From NCBI GenBank assembly GCA_001598975.1, contig BBXU01002009.1:1-62915 (forward strand): DNA of 62,915 nucleotides, written 5' to 3'. Below the pieces are notes generated by a model that was given only the letters and a program-made list of their open reading frames with translations, did no database searches and was not told the origin of the DNA. Source of the stretch: Parachlorella kessleri. Lineage: Eukaryota > Chlorophyta > Trebouxiophyceae > Chlorellales > Chlorellaceae. This document shows, piece by piece, positions 48,993 through 61,000 of the stretch (position 1 is the first letter of the stretch; each line of letters opens with the position of its first letter). Both the position numbers and the translations under genes were made by a program.

Positions 48993-51592
48993 TCATGTCC
49001 AGGGGTAGTGGTTAGGGAACAGCAGGCAGCCAAGCACGATGTAGGTGCCAAACCATGCCCAGACCCAGCAGCCCCTCGCCTTTCCCCTTGCGCCATCATC
49101 ACTGCCAGGGGCACTGCCGTTGATGTAGTGCGCCAGGTACCAGTACAATGCAGGGCAGGTCGCCAGGAACCTGCAGACGGCCACATGAAGCCGCGTCACT
49201 TCTTATGACCAGCACACAAAGAAACAATGGGATCATGAGAGAGCCTGTCACAGGGCACCGCTGCCATCATGTCCCCAGGCAACAGCCAGCACGCCAGGTC
49301 ATAAACTGCAACTTTGCCAGACTTCAAAGCTGACACCTCTGATCTTTCCCTCGCATCCAGCCGGCCAGCCATCAGCTTCCACAGCCTGCCGCGGCCCACA
49401 CCAATCGAACACGCCGCCAGGAGGAAGGTACCTTGTTGCCACATGCACGTTCATCACCAAGAGCGCCACAGCCGTCAACAGGGCCCAGTGGTACACATAA
49501 GGGGCCACTGGCAGGCCAAGGTACCCCGCCAAAGGCTGACGCCTCGCCTTGCCCTGCTTCCTAAGCCTGGCCGCAAGGGGACTGCGGAGGAAGGCCGGCA
49601 TGGAGTGAATGGCATGCAGCGGAGCGGGCCGGTCGCTGCTGAGGATCCCCAGGGACAGGGCCCGCAGGGGTTCGCTGCTAAAGTATCTGTAGCAGCCCCT
49701 AATGGATAGGTAGGCAACAGGCAGAGCTGTCACTATCATAGGCAACTGCATAAACAGGGTAAAGTGGAATGTCAGATGACGTCCAATATGCCGGTAGGGC
49801 TGCTGGCGGCCCTCAGCAAGTGTTGCACAAGCCCAAGTACGTCATTACTTGGTTCTCAAGTTACTTGGAAAGAGGAGGGGCTGAGGACAGCAAGGCTAGG
49901 CGGCTCACCCTTGCTGGGTCCTTGTAAAACTGCAGGAAGCCCACTCCCCAATAACGGCGCTGAACGTAGCCATACAAGCTGGGAAACCTATCCGTGCACC
50001 AGGCGGGCGGCTCAACAGCCGAAGACGAGCAGAATGTCAAATACCCATAGCCTGCAGGGTCATCATCAGGGAGAGAGTGACTGCGCTGCGCCAACAACCT
50101 TGCGAGCCCTCTGCCACCCTGTCCAGCACCCACGGACTTGTTTGAACCAGTGTGCCTCCATCAATAAGTGCCAGCTCCCGCGGGTGCGCTCTCTCCCTCA
50201 CAAGGGGAGCTACTACGACTGCAGCTACTAGTGGGAACAGGATGCTGGAGACCATGCAGCAGGGACAACACCGCCTGACCTTGCATGGAAACATATGGAG
50301 CCAAGACGAGGATGCAGCCCAGAAGGGTCTCAATAGATGCCCGCACGCGCAGCCTGCCATGTTGCCGGGAGTCCATCAGCAGCTTGTGCACCAAAAACCA
50401 GCAGTTGAGGATTCCTGCAGTACTTACAGTGCGAGCCCCTTCACACCTTGGCTGCCTAGCCGGCTGCCTTGCCAGCTTCTCGTCCATGCTGCCAGGATGC
50501 ATACAGCCAGCCTGCAGCGAGGTGAACTGCTGCCAATTCTGTGCTGGATAGCAATTCCACACCTAGTCCCCGAGACGATAGCAACAGCGCACCATTCGAG
50601 CGCGTTGCGCTGGCAGCAACGAAGGCCAAGACAGCCCCCCAATGGTTGCCCGGCAGCAGCCAAAGACCCAGAAAGCTGAAAGCCGTGTACAGCGACTCCG
50701 TGTAGACAGCTGTAAAGAAGACTGAGGCAGGGTTGAAGCAGAAGAGCAGCAGGGCAAGCTCAGTAAGTGGCCGGTTCTGCAGGGTTCGCAATGTCAGCCT
50801 GCAGCCAGGACGGCGAGGCTTGTCCTTACGCGCTCAAAACTCAGAGTGGGTACTGAGACAAATACAGCCAGTAGCACAGCAGTAATGACAACAGCTTGAA
50901 CCAGCGCTGCATCAGTTTGCCGATGTGCAAGGAACGTGACAAAGCTGACCAGAGAAGACCAGTGCCTGAGGACCCCTTACCGGTGAAACAGCACAGCTGC
51001 AGCACAGAATGCGGCAAGGCTCATGACCAGCCCAACCATCACGAACAAGCATTCCTGCTGCAGTCTAGAGGCCGGTGGAATGAGCCCTGCACAGCGGCCG
51101 AGACGGCGTGGCTAAGGGTGCGGAGAAGGACTGGTGCAGGGGTCAGAGAACACTGTCAACCCTTGGTTGTGGCAGCGGAGAACCTAGAGAGGCGGAGGCT
51201 ACATCTGTGCTGTGCTGCAGTCTTATGGCTTGCACAGCAGAGAGCCACAGGGAGGCGCCACACCTGCCTGCTGCAGCTTGACTCCCCAACCGCACAGCCT
51301 CTGGCAACAGAGGGGAGAAGGCCGCCAGCATGTCGGTCTCGTACCCACACTTGGCTATTCGTGCAACATGGGCGGTGTCCCAGACTGACAGGCCCTGTCC
51401 TAGGCAGGAACTTGGTGGGTCAAGTTCCTGGGCGGCGCCAGCCGTATCACATGGCCGGGTCTGCAGCCTGGCTGAGGTGTCAAGTTTGGGAAACGCCAGA
51501 TGGGATGCTATGACAAAGCCCAGTACTATAACTCTGGACACCAGGGCCAGCTGGAGTGGTCGCTTGGTGCTACTTCCAGCCATGTTGGACAT
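48993..51592 (-). CDS. PIGV: GPI mannosyltransferase 2 (PIG-V)
   Basis: PIG-V adds the second mannose to the GPI anchor precursor on the lumenal side of the ER, using dolichol-phosphate mannose. Exons in transcript order: 51592-51264, 51064-50981, (one uncertain piece), 50776-50563, 50414-50280, 50051-49909, 49745-49432, 49170-48993. Family motifs: VWDTAHVARIAKCGYETD near the N-terminus (the catalytic-type WD), FSPLLPE, FCFNPASVFFTAVYTESLY, and ASATRSNG. Later come GYGYLTFCS, WCTDRFPSLYGYVQ, RYWGVGFLQFYKDPA, and RFLATCPALYWYLAHYI before the end. It has many hydrophobic spans. The exon at 51064-50981 ends in phase 2 but NRPLTEL starts in phase 0. A 10-base micro-exon (TTTTGAGCGC before GTAAGG, near 50830) would fix this, but a longer hydrophobic exon there is also plausible. 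Confidence 0.92.
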
Positions 51593-52134
51593 GCATCACC
51601 AATCCGCCATCACTCAGCGTGGCAGTTACTCAATACAATAGAAAGCCACCCAGACTGTGCCAATGTCTGCCTTTGCACGGCATGTGTGGGACGATGGGAG
51701 GAGGGCTGAAGCGTGTTTACTCACCGCGGCAACACTCGCGTTCAATCGGCAGCTCTCAGCCTTAATCCACAAATCCTCCCTATTACGAACAAGCCATTGG
51801 AGTTGCTTTTGCTATAAGATATCAGGACTGTCCCTTGTCCCTTGTCAGCCTGTGTGACAAACCACCTCGGCCATTCTAGTTTTTCTGCCCGTTGCTGGCT
51901 GTCTTGTAACCGCCGGGGCCTGCAAGTTGACTGATCGAGAGGAGGATCTCCACACCCTGTCTGGCTGCCACTACCAAGTTGAAAGCGCAGCCGGGCGGCC
52001 GGTGTGTTAGCAGTCTGGTGGTCCGCCTCTTGAATGAGCTGTCAAATCTTATTGGCAGCCGCCTGGGGGCAACGCCTATCAAGCTGTACCTAAGTGGTCG
52101 CCTGCACCATCTACCTGGCAGCCGAGTCGGGAGG
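51593..52134. promoter_or_regulatory. Divergent promoter region, PIGV / GT-FkbM fusion
   Basis: 542 bases between divergent starts. The frame of the plus-strand gene is open from 51979 but without an ATG, so this is probably 5' UTR. Confidence 0.4.
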
Positions 52135-55100
52135 ATGGGGGGAAGGAAAGCCTGGCGGTCTCCAGCCCGTAGGGTGCAGCTCCTGCCCCAGACAAACTAT
52201 GACGCAGGCAAGGCCGGCGCCGTTGGCAGCAGGGCAGCTGCAGGGGCCGGCAGTGGTGGGCGGCGCCTGTGGCGGAGCAGCTTTGGCAGCGGTTTCCTTG
52301 CACGCAGCCTGCTCTGGCGCGCCTTGGCCGCGCTCACAGCAGTGATGCTGGCGCTGCACCTCACCTCAGGCGGCTTTGTGACAGTGGGACTGGTGCCGCT
52401 GGCCGGCAGCAGCGGGGCGGCGGCGCAGTTGGAGGACCTAGTCCAGCTCAGCGGTGACGGCGATCCTGCTGCCGCAGCACGGCGGTACATCTCAGAAACG
52501 GACAGTGCACCCAAGCTCATACCACGCATCATCCACCAGACCTACAAGACCCGCCAGGTGCCAGAGCGCGTGGCGCAGTACATGGGCACCTGGCAGCGCA
52601 TGAACCCAGGCTGGGATGTGCGCTTCTATGATGACCACGACTGCCTGGACTTTGTCCGCCGGGAATTTCCTGAGTACCTGGAGGCCTACAGGGCCCTGGC
52701 CAAGGATGTGGAGCGGTCAGACTTCTTTAGGTGGGTTGGGTAGGTGGCTCGGCAAGGCCTGGGGATGGTGTTTGGGCTCGACCGCATGAAGACAGGCCAT
52801 GCTTCAACAGTACGTTCTGCCACGTTGTGCAGACAGCTCACCTCGCCAGGAAGCAGAACGATAACTTTTGATTTCTTTCTAGCAGGATGCTGTAAACATG
52901 CTGTGTTTGACAGCAGCGTTTATCTCTGGTGTGTGCAGATATATGGTTGTGCTCCGTGCCGGTGGTGTGTATGCCGACATTGACACTGAGTGCAAGCAAC
53001 CCCTGGACACCATCATCCGCAGCCGGGACACTCTGATTGTGGGGTGGGAGAGCGAGTTTCCTGATGCACAGAAGGCACTTGACGCCTGGTAAGTTGGGAA
53101 CTGCAGGTAGAGTGCTGTTTGGTAAGTGGGGTAAGGTAGATGTTCTCTGCTCAAATCTACCTTCTGGGGAAGCTGTAGTTGAGCTCATGCTTTATCTGCA
53201 TGTTTTGCAATTCGTCTTCAGCTGCTAGGGAAGGAGGCCTAGACAGTAGACCAGGCTGGGCACAGGGATGTTCAACAAGGGTGCTGTATATTAGCCACGC
53301 CTGGCAAAACCTGTGTCCTCGGTTGTTGATGTAGGCACGTGCGCACGCGGCAACTGCTGCAGTGGGCCTTTGCTGCGGCGCCAGAGCATCCTGCGTTGAA
53401 GGAGCTATGCGACCGCATTGCCGGCAGCCAGCACCGTGCGTTTTCCCCGGACACGCACCTTGATACCCTGGAGCGCACAGGCCCAGGGCTATTCACGGAC
53501 ACAGTGCTCAAGCATGCAGACTTGCATGCCCCTAACAAGGTGGGGTAATATATAAGCAGCACCTAGTGCCCGCCCGAGGTATTACCGGGTTGGACAGTAG
53601 TATGGCTAGACGTGGCGCTGCTGCAGCAAGTTGTGTCTTATTTAAGTTTGTGTGAAGGGACAACCCCGCTATATCCCAGCACCTTGCATCTACATTTGAA
53701 TTGGAGCCTTATTTTTTATGGATGACAATTGGCTTTCTGCCTGCTCTCTGCAGAGGGATGACCCCTGGACCGTCCGCATCTTGCCTCGGGTGCAGTTGGG
53801 GGTACCCAACTCGCCTGCCTACGGGCTGTCACCCAGCGACCCTAGCGTGGTGGTACTTCACCATGCGCTGGCCTCCTGGAGGATACAGAGGAGGTGCGCT
53901 GTTGGGGATGCTTATGCCGCTAGCAAGTTCCGTTTGTCTGTTAGCAAGACAGCCTGAGCCGTGTGTGCCTATTCACAAGCGTGAGTCCAATTCCTGCTCG
54001 GCTGCCAGTGCGCTACAGCCGTATTTGAGAGTCAATGTGCCGAGCTTAATGTGTTCATTGTACCCTGCACGTGCAGGTGGTTCTGGCGGTTCTGGCAGCG
54101 CACCACTGTGGAGGACACTAGCAAACAGCTGACACGCAGCTGGAACTGGCATAGTGAGGATGCTAAGTAAGTTGCACACCAAAGCCTGGGTGTATAAGGT
54201 GCTCTGCCAGTTGCTTGCCACACATGCTTGTGGGCAACCCTTCGTCCGTTTGCCACGCTTGACGTGGCAGCTGTAGACAGAGCGCTGGTAACCCTAACAC
54301 AGGGTTGTTGTTGTGCCCCCCTCACTAACAGGCGGCAGCAGATCAGCAAGATGCAGAAGATAGATGCAGTCGCCAGGCTGTACCCTGTGTCTACGGTGTT
54401 TGACCCGCCCTTTGACATCTTCACGCATCTGGTGGGCCGTGGAGAACGCCAGTCAGGCGGGGATGTCTCCTCAGCGCTGACCACGCATGGCAGCTGGCAG
54501 CCATCGGTGCAGCCATCTAGGCGGCCGTCATTAGCGGACGCACTGGTTGGCAGCCTGGGCATAGCATCCAATGCGGTGCTGCTAGGTGAGGCCGGGCGAG
54601 GGAGTGCAAGCTTATGCGGCCAGGTGCTGGCACCTAGAATGTTGTGGTGGCTGTTGTCTACAAAGCTTTCTCTTTTCGACCGCAAACGCTGGTCCTGTGG
54701 CAGGACAATGTAGATGCCGGCAGCGCATGCATGGCTCGCATTGGGGTGAGGGTTGCCTTGCTGCTTAATGCTACTCAGAGGTCGAGTTGCATGTGGAGGC
54801 AAGCTAATACTGGCAGTTCATGGTGGGATTGGGAGTGCGCTACAAAAGTCGCTTGGAATGTGATTGCAGATATTGGGGCTGGCTACGGCTTCTTCTCTCT
54901 TGCAGCGGCGGCACGGGGCCACAAAGTGCACGCTTTTGAGCTGGCTCCCGCCAGCCTGGAAGCATTTGAAGCCAGCATAGAGTATAATGGCTTCAAGCAC
55001 TTGATAGAGGCAAGTTCCGATGAATGAAGTTCTGGCGTTTCCAGGGCTGAGCAAGTGGTGCACAGCAGATGTGTTTAAGCCGTGTGAGCTGGCGTGGGAG

Positions 55101-57054
55101 GCGCAGATGCATATGGCATGGTTGGAGGTGTGGTGATGGTTACAACCTTTGTTGGCATCTGTAGGCATGGTGTAGTGAGACTCGTTGCTGATGTTGCAGG
55201 TGCATAAATTGCCGTTGGGTGCTCCGGACCAGGAGGAGTACATTTGCATAGTGCCCCGGCAGAAAGATAATGTGAAGACCAGCCGGCTTGGTAGCGACCC
55301 GGAGACGGCTTCCATTGATATGCTGCGGGGCTACTCAACACCACAGGTGCCGCAGCTGGGGGCTTGCATTGGGCTGTTTCGGTTAGTCGCACTGCAAAGT
55401 TAGTTTTGTAGTCACCAGCTCAATGCGGGGCGTCTGTCTGCCTCCCTGGTTCTGGTAAAAATCCTACTCTATGCTCTCTCTGCTAAGTACTACTCTTCTG
55501 CTATTCCCTGGACACTGGAGAACCTCTTTTAAGGTCTGCAGGCACACCAGACGGCAGCCATGGACTGCCAGCTCATGGCCAAGCGCACTCCGGGGGCATC
55601 AGTCGTGGGAGAGGAGGAGAGCGTGGGCGCCATACGCGTGTCAGCCAACGGCTGGGAGGGCTTTATCATGCGGGGCTTTGAGCCGCTGCTGCACAGGTCT
55701 CAAGCGCCGCCGGTGATTGCTCTGGAGTGGAACCCGGCGGCAATGCGGCTGGTTGGCTTTAATGACCCGTTGGAGATGGTCCAAAGGTGATTATGCTATG
55801 ATTGAGCAGGGATGTGGGTGGCAGGGGTGGACCTTGTTTTGAAGTTGGGATGAGTGTTGTTGGGTGAAGCAGGCTGGGCTGCTGCAACCTGAAGATTTGG
55901 TTTTTCTTTTGGTTGGGCTTGGGCTGATATATGTGCCTTGTCCTTGGCTGGCATGATCCTTCATCCGACAGATATGTGCTTTCCTGGTGCTTTGACCTGG
56001 GTCACCAGGCAAATGTGGGCTGACCTCCTTTGCTGTCGGAGGCTCTGGCATTGATAGTAGACTAGTGGTGTTGTCATAAGCCGCTGTGGCATCTGTATGC
56101 GTGCCGATCTGCCGCCTTACCATCTGCTTTGCCGTGCGGTGTAGGCTGTACGACCTGGGTTGGACCGACATCTCCCACTCCGGCTATGTGTGCGATGAGC
56201 GGTGGTATAGTGTTACCTATGGCGTGCGGCGGCGGGGTGGCATGAAGCCTGAGGACCTATCCGCCCTCAAGCAGCCTACTTGGTGCCGCCTCCTACCCGA
56301 ACAGTTTGGGCTGCTGTTGGAGCGGTGAGTCGTTTTGTTCCCACGTAGCCGTTGCCCTTTTGGCAGCTGCTGTTGCAAGAAGCGATGGCCTAAATGATGT
56401 GGTGCTGCCGAAGTTGCTGGCTGGCGAGGGGTGAGCTGTGGAAGGTTGGGGCACCAGGTTTGCACCTTGGTCTACTCTCTGTGGGTGGCGGGGGGCTTGA
56501 CAGCAGGTTTTCTCATCCGTCCAAAATTTCTTGTTTTCAGGGCTAGCAGCACCTACCCTGAGACGCTGCTGTTCATTAACAAGAAGGCTGGCCTGGCATT
56601 CAATGCTACGGCTGCTGGTGGCCGCAAGGGGACCAGCTTGCGTTCTGGAGCCTCTGATAGGGAGGCTGACAGTGCAGCAGAGCAGGTAGCTGGCAGCGGC
56701 AGGGGCTGGTCGGGCATGCTGCACCTTTTCTCTCGGCATCCACAGGCAGACCTGAGCAATGCTAGCGAGAAGGCCTTAGGAGATGAGAAAGTGCAGCAGC
56801 AGCAGCAGTTGAGTTCGGGACGGCCGCCGCCGCCGCAGCAGCCGGTTGATCCGCCGCAGTTGAGTCTCAGCGGGCAGCCTGCTTCAAGGGGAGGCAGTGG
56901 AGAGCTTGAAGCCAGCAAACGGGTAGAGCGGCAAGCAGCAGCTGCATCACGCAGCGATGATTTGGCACGGGGTGCCGCCGGCGGTGTGGAGCAGCTAGAA
57001 GGGGCCGCCACTGCCTTGCAGCAGCGAGGGGAATCTGAGTCAACACGACAGTAG
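52135..57054 (+). CDS. Fused OCH1-type glycosyltransferase and FkbM methyltransferase, type II membrane
   Basis: Eleven exons: 52135-52730, 52939-53088, 53335-53539, 53754-53893, 54077-54166, 54332-54585, 54870-55009, 55200-55346, 55542-55786, 56145-56324, 56541-57054, giving 886 residues with closed phases. A basic N-tail and one span (about 60-80, WRALAALTAVMLALHL) suggest a Golgi type II protein. Domain 1 (about 127-380) is a GT32-like transferase: PRIIHQTYKTRQVPE, NPGWDVRFYDDHDC, VVLRAGGVYADIDTEC. D212-x-D214 is the metal/nucleotide-sugar DXD. Domain 2 (about 470-700) is an FkbM methyltransferase with SAM motif DIGAGYGFFSLAAAARGH (479 on), AFELAP, and IRVSANGWEGFIMRGFEPLL. The Gln/Pro tail is low complexity. 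The intron after 55009 has a GC donor. The sugar and acceptor are unknown; OCH1 relatives transfer mannose. Confidence 0.9.
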
Positions 57055-58076
57055 CGGAGGACGCACCGCAGGATGCACTTGCTGGCTGATAGATGAGCTG
57101 CTGGAGTCAGCAAGCTGGGACCAAACTTGATACCGAAATACCGTGCTTTTGTCGGCTCATTGCGGGTGATGGACCTCAACACTGACGTCTTTATGATATG
57201 CCTGACACATGCTTGCTAGCTGAAATACTGCCGTTATTGAAGTCGCCGTTATTTTCCGCCCAGGCTAGGTCTGTCATGCATAAGCTGTAAGTCTGGTGAT
57301 GTGGTGGGCAGAATTTTTTTGTGTCAGGCTTGCAGCGTGCTGTCTGCTTTTGACTACCTTGCTTATAGCTGGGTCCTTCGGGCTGCGAACATCCTGCACC
57401 CGACGTGCCAATGCCCTTTTACTCAAGAAGCAGGCTATTACCCGCTCTCAGGAGCGTCTTTTCACCCGCGAGTTTTGTCCTCTGCTGGCAAGCGTGAGCT
57501 CACCAGATAATCATTTTCAACGAGACGAAGCGTAGATTGCAAAAGCGAGTTATTGTGAGGTGAGGGAAGGTGTGGGACTGCCTCATATGCATGCATGCAC
57601 TGAAGTGGCAAACAGCAATGCAAACAAGCAGCAGTAGACCAAGTTAAGCAGGGTGGCACCAATCCAGCTGTCGCTGTGTCTCAATGAACAACCTGGCCTT
57701 CCCAACATCAAATCACGCCATAAGGTGTCCACCTGTGTCACCTAGCAGTGTAAAAAGCAGTACCAAGCATCAGAAGCACCTGCTCTACCCGTCAACTACC
57801 AGAATGAAGAGGAAGCCAGTCAGCACACACACTGTTCAGTCTCGAGTGCTATCCAGACGAGAGGAGTCAACAAACCAAATGCCGCGACTTCCTCAACAAC
57901 GTCGGAGGCAAGCTAAAGCATCCGCAACCTCAGCTGGATGTTACTTGCCACGCTGGGGCAGCAAAGGTTGCCGAGCATGCATACATGCTGCTTTCCACAC
58001 GACACTGCCATACTCTGGTAAGGGGTCCCTGCCGGCTACCCGCCCCTACAATGGTCGCTGGGCGAACCAGGCGTGC
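57055..58076. other. Convergent intergenic region
   Basis: 3' ends of the fusion gene (TGTAA at 57286-57290) and the CPP gene. The rest shows no gene; small ORFs at 57296-57662 and 57684-58148 look random. Confidence 0.6.
57286..57290 (+). terminator. TGTAA polyadenylation signal, GT-FkbM gene
   Basis: The chlorophyte-type signal lies 232 bases past the stop at 57054. Confidence 0.5.
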
Positions 58077-61000
58077 TCACGCGCCACCTTCTCTTTTAAC
58101 CACGGAGAGGGCACCCTGGCTGGCCGCCCGGCCGGCACCCAGGGCTGACCCTGTCTGAGAGATGGGCACCGACGTGGAAGTGACAGGCAAGTGCGACAGC
58201 AGGAGGCCCCCCGTGCCCCCCAGCCCGGCCGCGCCCTGCAGGCCCTGCAAAGCGTAGACAGCGGGGCCGGTGCCGCCCTGTTGTTGCTGCTGCTGCCCTT
58301 GCTGCTGCTGCTGCATGGCGGTCGCTGCCGTGACCAGGCCCTGAGGCACGAGGAAGAGCTGTGTCTGGCTGGGGAACATCGTCTGCAGTGCTGGGATTGG
58401 CTGCGAGCTACCTGCAATAAGGGCAGCGGTACCGTCCTGATCAGACTCAGTTAAAACTTGATGAGGTCACCTGTGAACATGTAGCGCCCAGTGGCTAGCA
58501 AAGCTAGGTAATTAACACCATGGATCCAGTGGGGACGCAGTCAAAGCAAGCCAAGTCGCCTCAGCAACAGACAACTTTTGGGTCTGGTCCCTGAAGTGGT
58601 AGCAAAAGAAAACAGTAAAAAGTAGCAAACTTCCTCTCGCTTGCCCTCAAGTCCCCATAACACATGCTGGCCTTCCCTTGAAGTGCAGCAGAACTTGAGC
58701 CCACGTGTCACCATCCCAGATCCACCGCTTGGACGCCCCAGCCCCCACGCCTTTTCCGCGCTACCTACCCCGTCAACGGCCCTAATAAATATCTAAACCC
58801 AATACCGGCAAAGCCCCGGCCTTGACTGACCTTGCGCCCGCGCCAGCGGCTGCACCACCCCGCCCGACGCGAGCTGCTGCTGCGCCGCCTGCTGCTGCTG
58901 CTGGGCCGCGACCGCCGCCATGAGGGTGGACTGCTGGGCAGCCTGGCGCAGCTTCTTCTCCATCTTGTCCTGGATCACCCGCCCCACCATCTGCACCATA
59001 CAGACACGGGGGAGGGTGCGCTTCATCGACCTACACTTTGCACATGAGAGGGAGCACAAGAGGCAACCCGTACCACTAGCAGCGTACGTGCGACGGGAGG
59101 TTAACACTGCAACCCTGAACCCAAGATGCGTCCTGAGGCGCCGGGAAATCGCCAGAATATAGAGCGCACGTGCCACCCGCCACAAGCTGGCACTACCTGG
59201 CTAATGTCACTGGCCAGGTGTCTAGCCAACAGGTGTTTAACTAGCCCACTAAGGGCTCCATACCCCACCCCACCGCACCTGGAGGGTGTCCCGGAACTCC
59301 GTGAGCACCAGCCGCTCCTGTGCGCCGTACAGCGGGCTCAGCGCAGCGGCAGCAAGCTCCGGGTCCACACCCCCGTCTTCCCCCGCGAGCAAGGCTGGCC
59401 CAGCATCCCCTCCTCCTGCTGCTGCTGCTGGCTCTGCTTGGTCCCCGGCGTCCACCTCGGCATCGTACCCTCCCGCTATGGCCAAGTGGGTCTGTTGCTG
59501 CTGCTGCTGCTGCTCCTGCGGTTGTTGTTGTGATGTACCGCCTTGCAAGGGCTCCCCATCAAAGGAGTTGTCAACGGCCATGGGGCTAGGGCCTGCCCCC
59601 TGCTGCTGGAGCCCTTGCTCCTGACCTGGCATGGCGCCTGCTGCCGCTGCCTCTGCTGCCGGCGCATGCTGAGCAGGGGATGCTAATTCTGGTAAGCTAC
59701 TGAGGGAGCCATTCACCTCCAGGCGAGGTAGGTCGCTTGCCTGCTGCTGCTGCTGTTGTTGCTGCTGGTGGTGGGGAGGTTGATCTACGTCCATGCCCAC
59801 CGCAGTTGCGCCAAACCCATCGCCCCAGGACCCAGTGAGCAGCTCTCCCAGCTCGATGGTAGCTGCCGACGCAGTTGGGACCTGCTGCTGCTGCTGCTGC
59901 TGCAAGGTTGAGGGGCCCTCTGCTGCCTGCCCGGACGCTACTACTGCCTGCCCCAACGCTGCCACGCCCTCATCGTCGGCTGCCGCTAAAGCGCCCTCCT
60001 GCCGCTGCCGTGCCAGAAACTTCTCCTGCTCCTCCTGTGTCACCACCATCAGCAGCATGCACAGCTTCTCAAGCACCTCCGGCTTGATCACGTCGCGCAG
60101 CGCCTCCCGAGCAGCCGCCTGCTGCTGCTGCGGCGTCACCGCCGCCAGCGGCGGCGGAGCCGCCGTCGGCGCCTGCTGCAGCAGCTGCAGCCCCGGCAGC
60201 AGCTGCATGCCGCCGCTGCTGTGCGCGGCGGCTGCTGGGAAGGGAGCGGGCGTGGCACCTGCCAACTTGGCGGCGCCAGCGCCGCCGGCTGCCGCGGGCG
60301 CTGCCGCGGGTGCTGCTGCGCTGCCTGCTGCTGGGTCCTTGGCCGCGGTCCCCAGGAGGGAGAAGGCGGGCAGGGCAGTGGGGAAAGCGGCGGAGATGCC
60401 TGCAACCAGGGGCTATGAGCAGCCTCAGCTACAAGGGGGAGGGGCACCCATAATCCTGGTGTTTGCGGTGCAGCATGCTGGGCGTCGCAAACCTGAAGAC
60501 TGAAAGGCTCCACATGTTCAAGCCAGGGCGCAGACTTCAAGCACACCCAGCAGCGCCCTGCTGCCACAACCGCCCAACCCTCGGGGCCGCCACAAGGCAC
60601 GGGGGTGCCGCAGAGGCCCCACCACGGCTGCCAGGGCTGCCCCCACCCTATTCAGTGGGTGCACTGGGTCTCACCTCCCCGAGCGCCCGGAGAGAGTGCC
60701 GCCTGGGCTGCCGCCGCCCTCCCCGCCGCCTGCTGCCTGCCGCTGCTGCCGCCGTGCCCGCCGGCGGGCGAGATGCCGTGCTGTCCCGCTGCCCTGGAGG
60801 CAGCGTGGTGGCCCTGCGTCTCGCGGGCGTCTGACCCCTCAAAGTTCTTGCAGTCCAGGCACTTGCAGTTCTCGGAGCAGAAGATGCCTGCAGCAGCAGC
60901 GCCAGGTGCAGCAGGAGGGGCTCAGCTCTGGTGGCGTAGATGCGATCGCGCCTGCCCAGCTTCTACAGATGTCCACAGCACCTGCTCTAGCGGCCTCTAT

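Noticed and set aside
51979..52134. Upstream N-terminal extension of the GT-FkbM protein
   Set aside because: The frame is open but has no ATG; the first is at 52135, leading directly into a normal signal-anchor.
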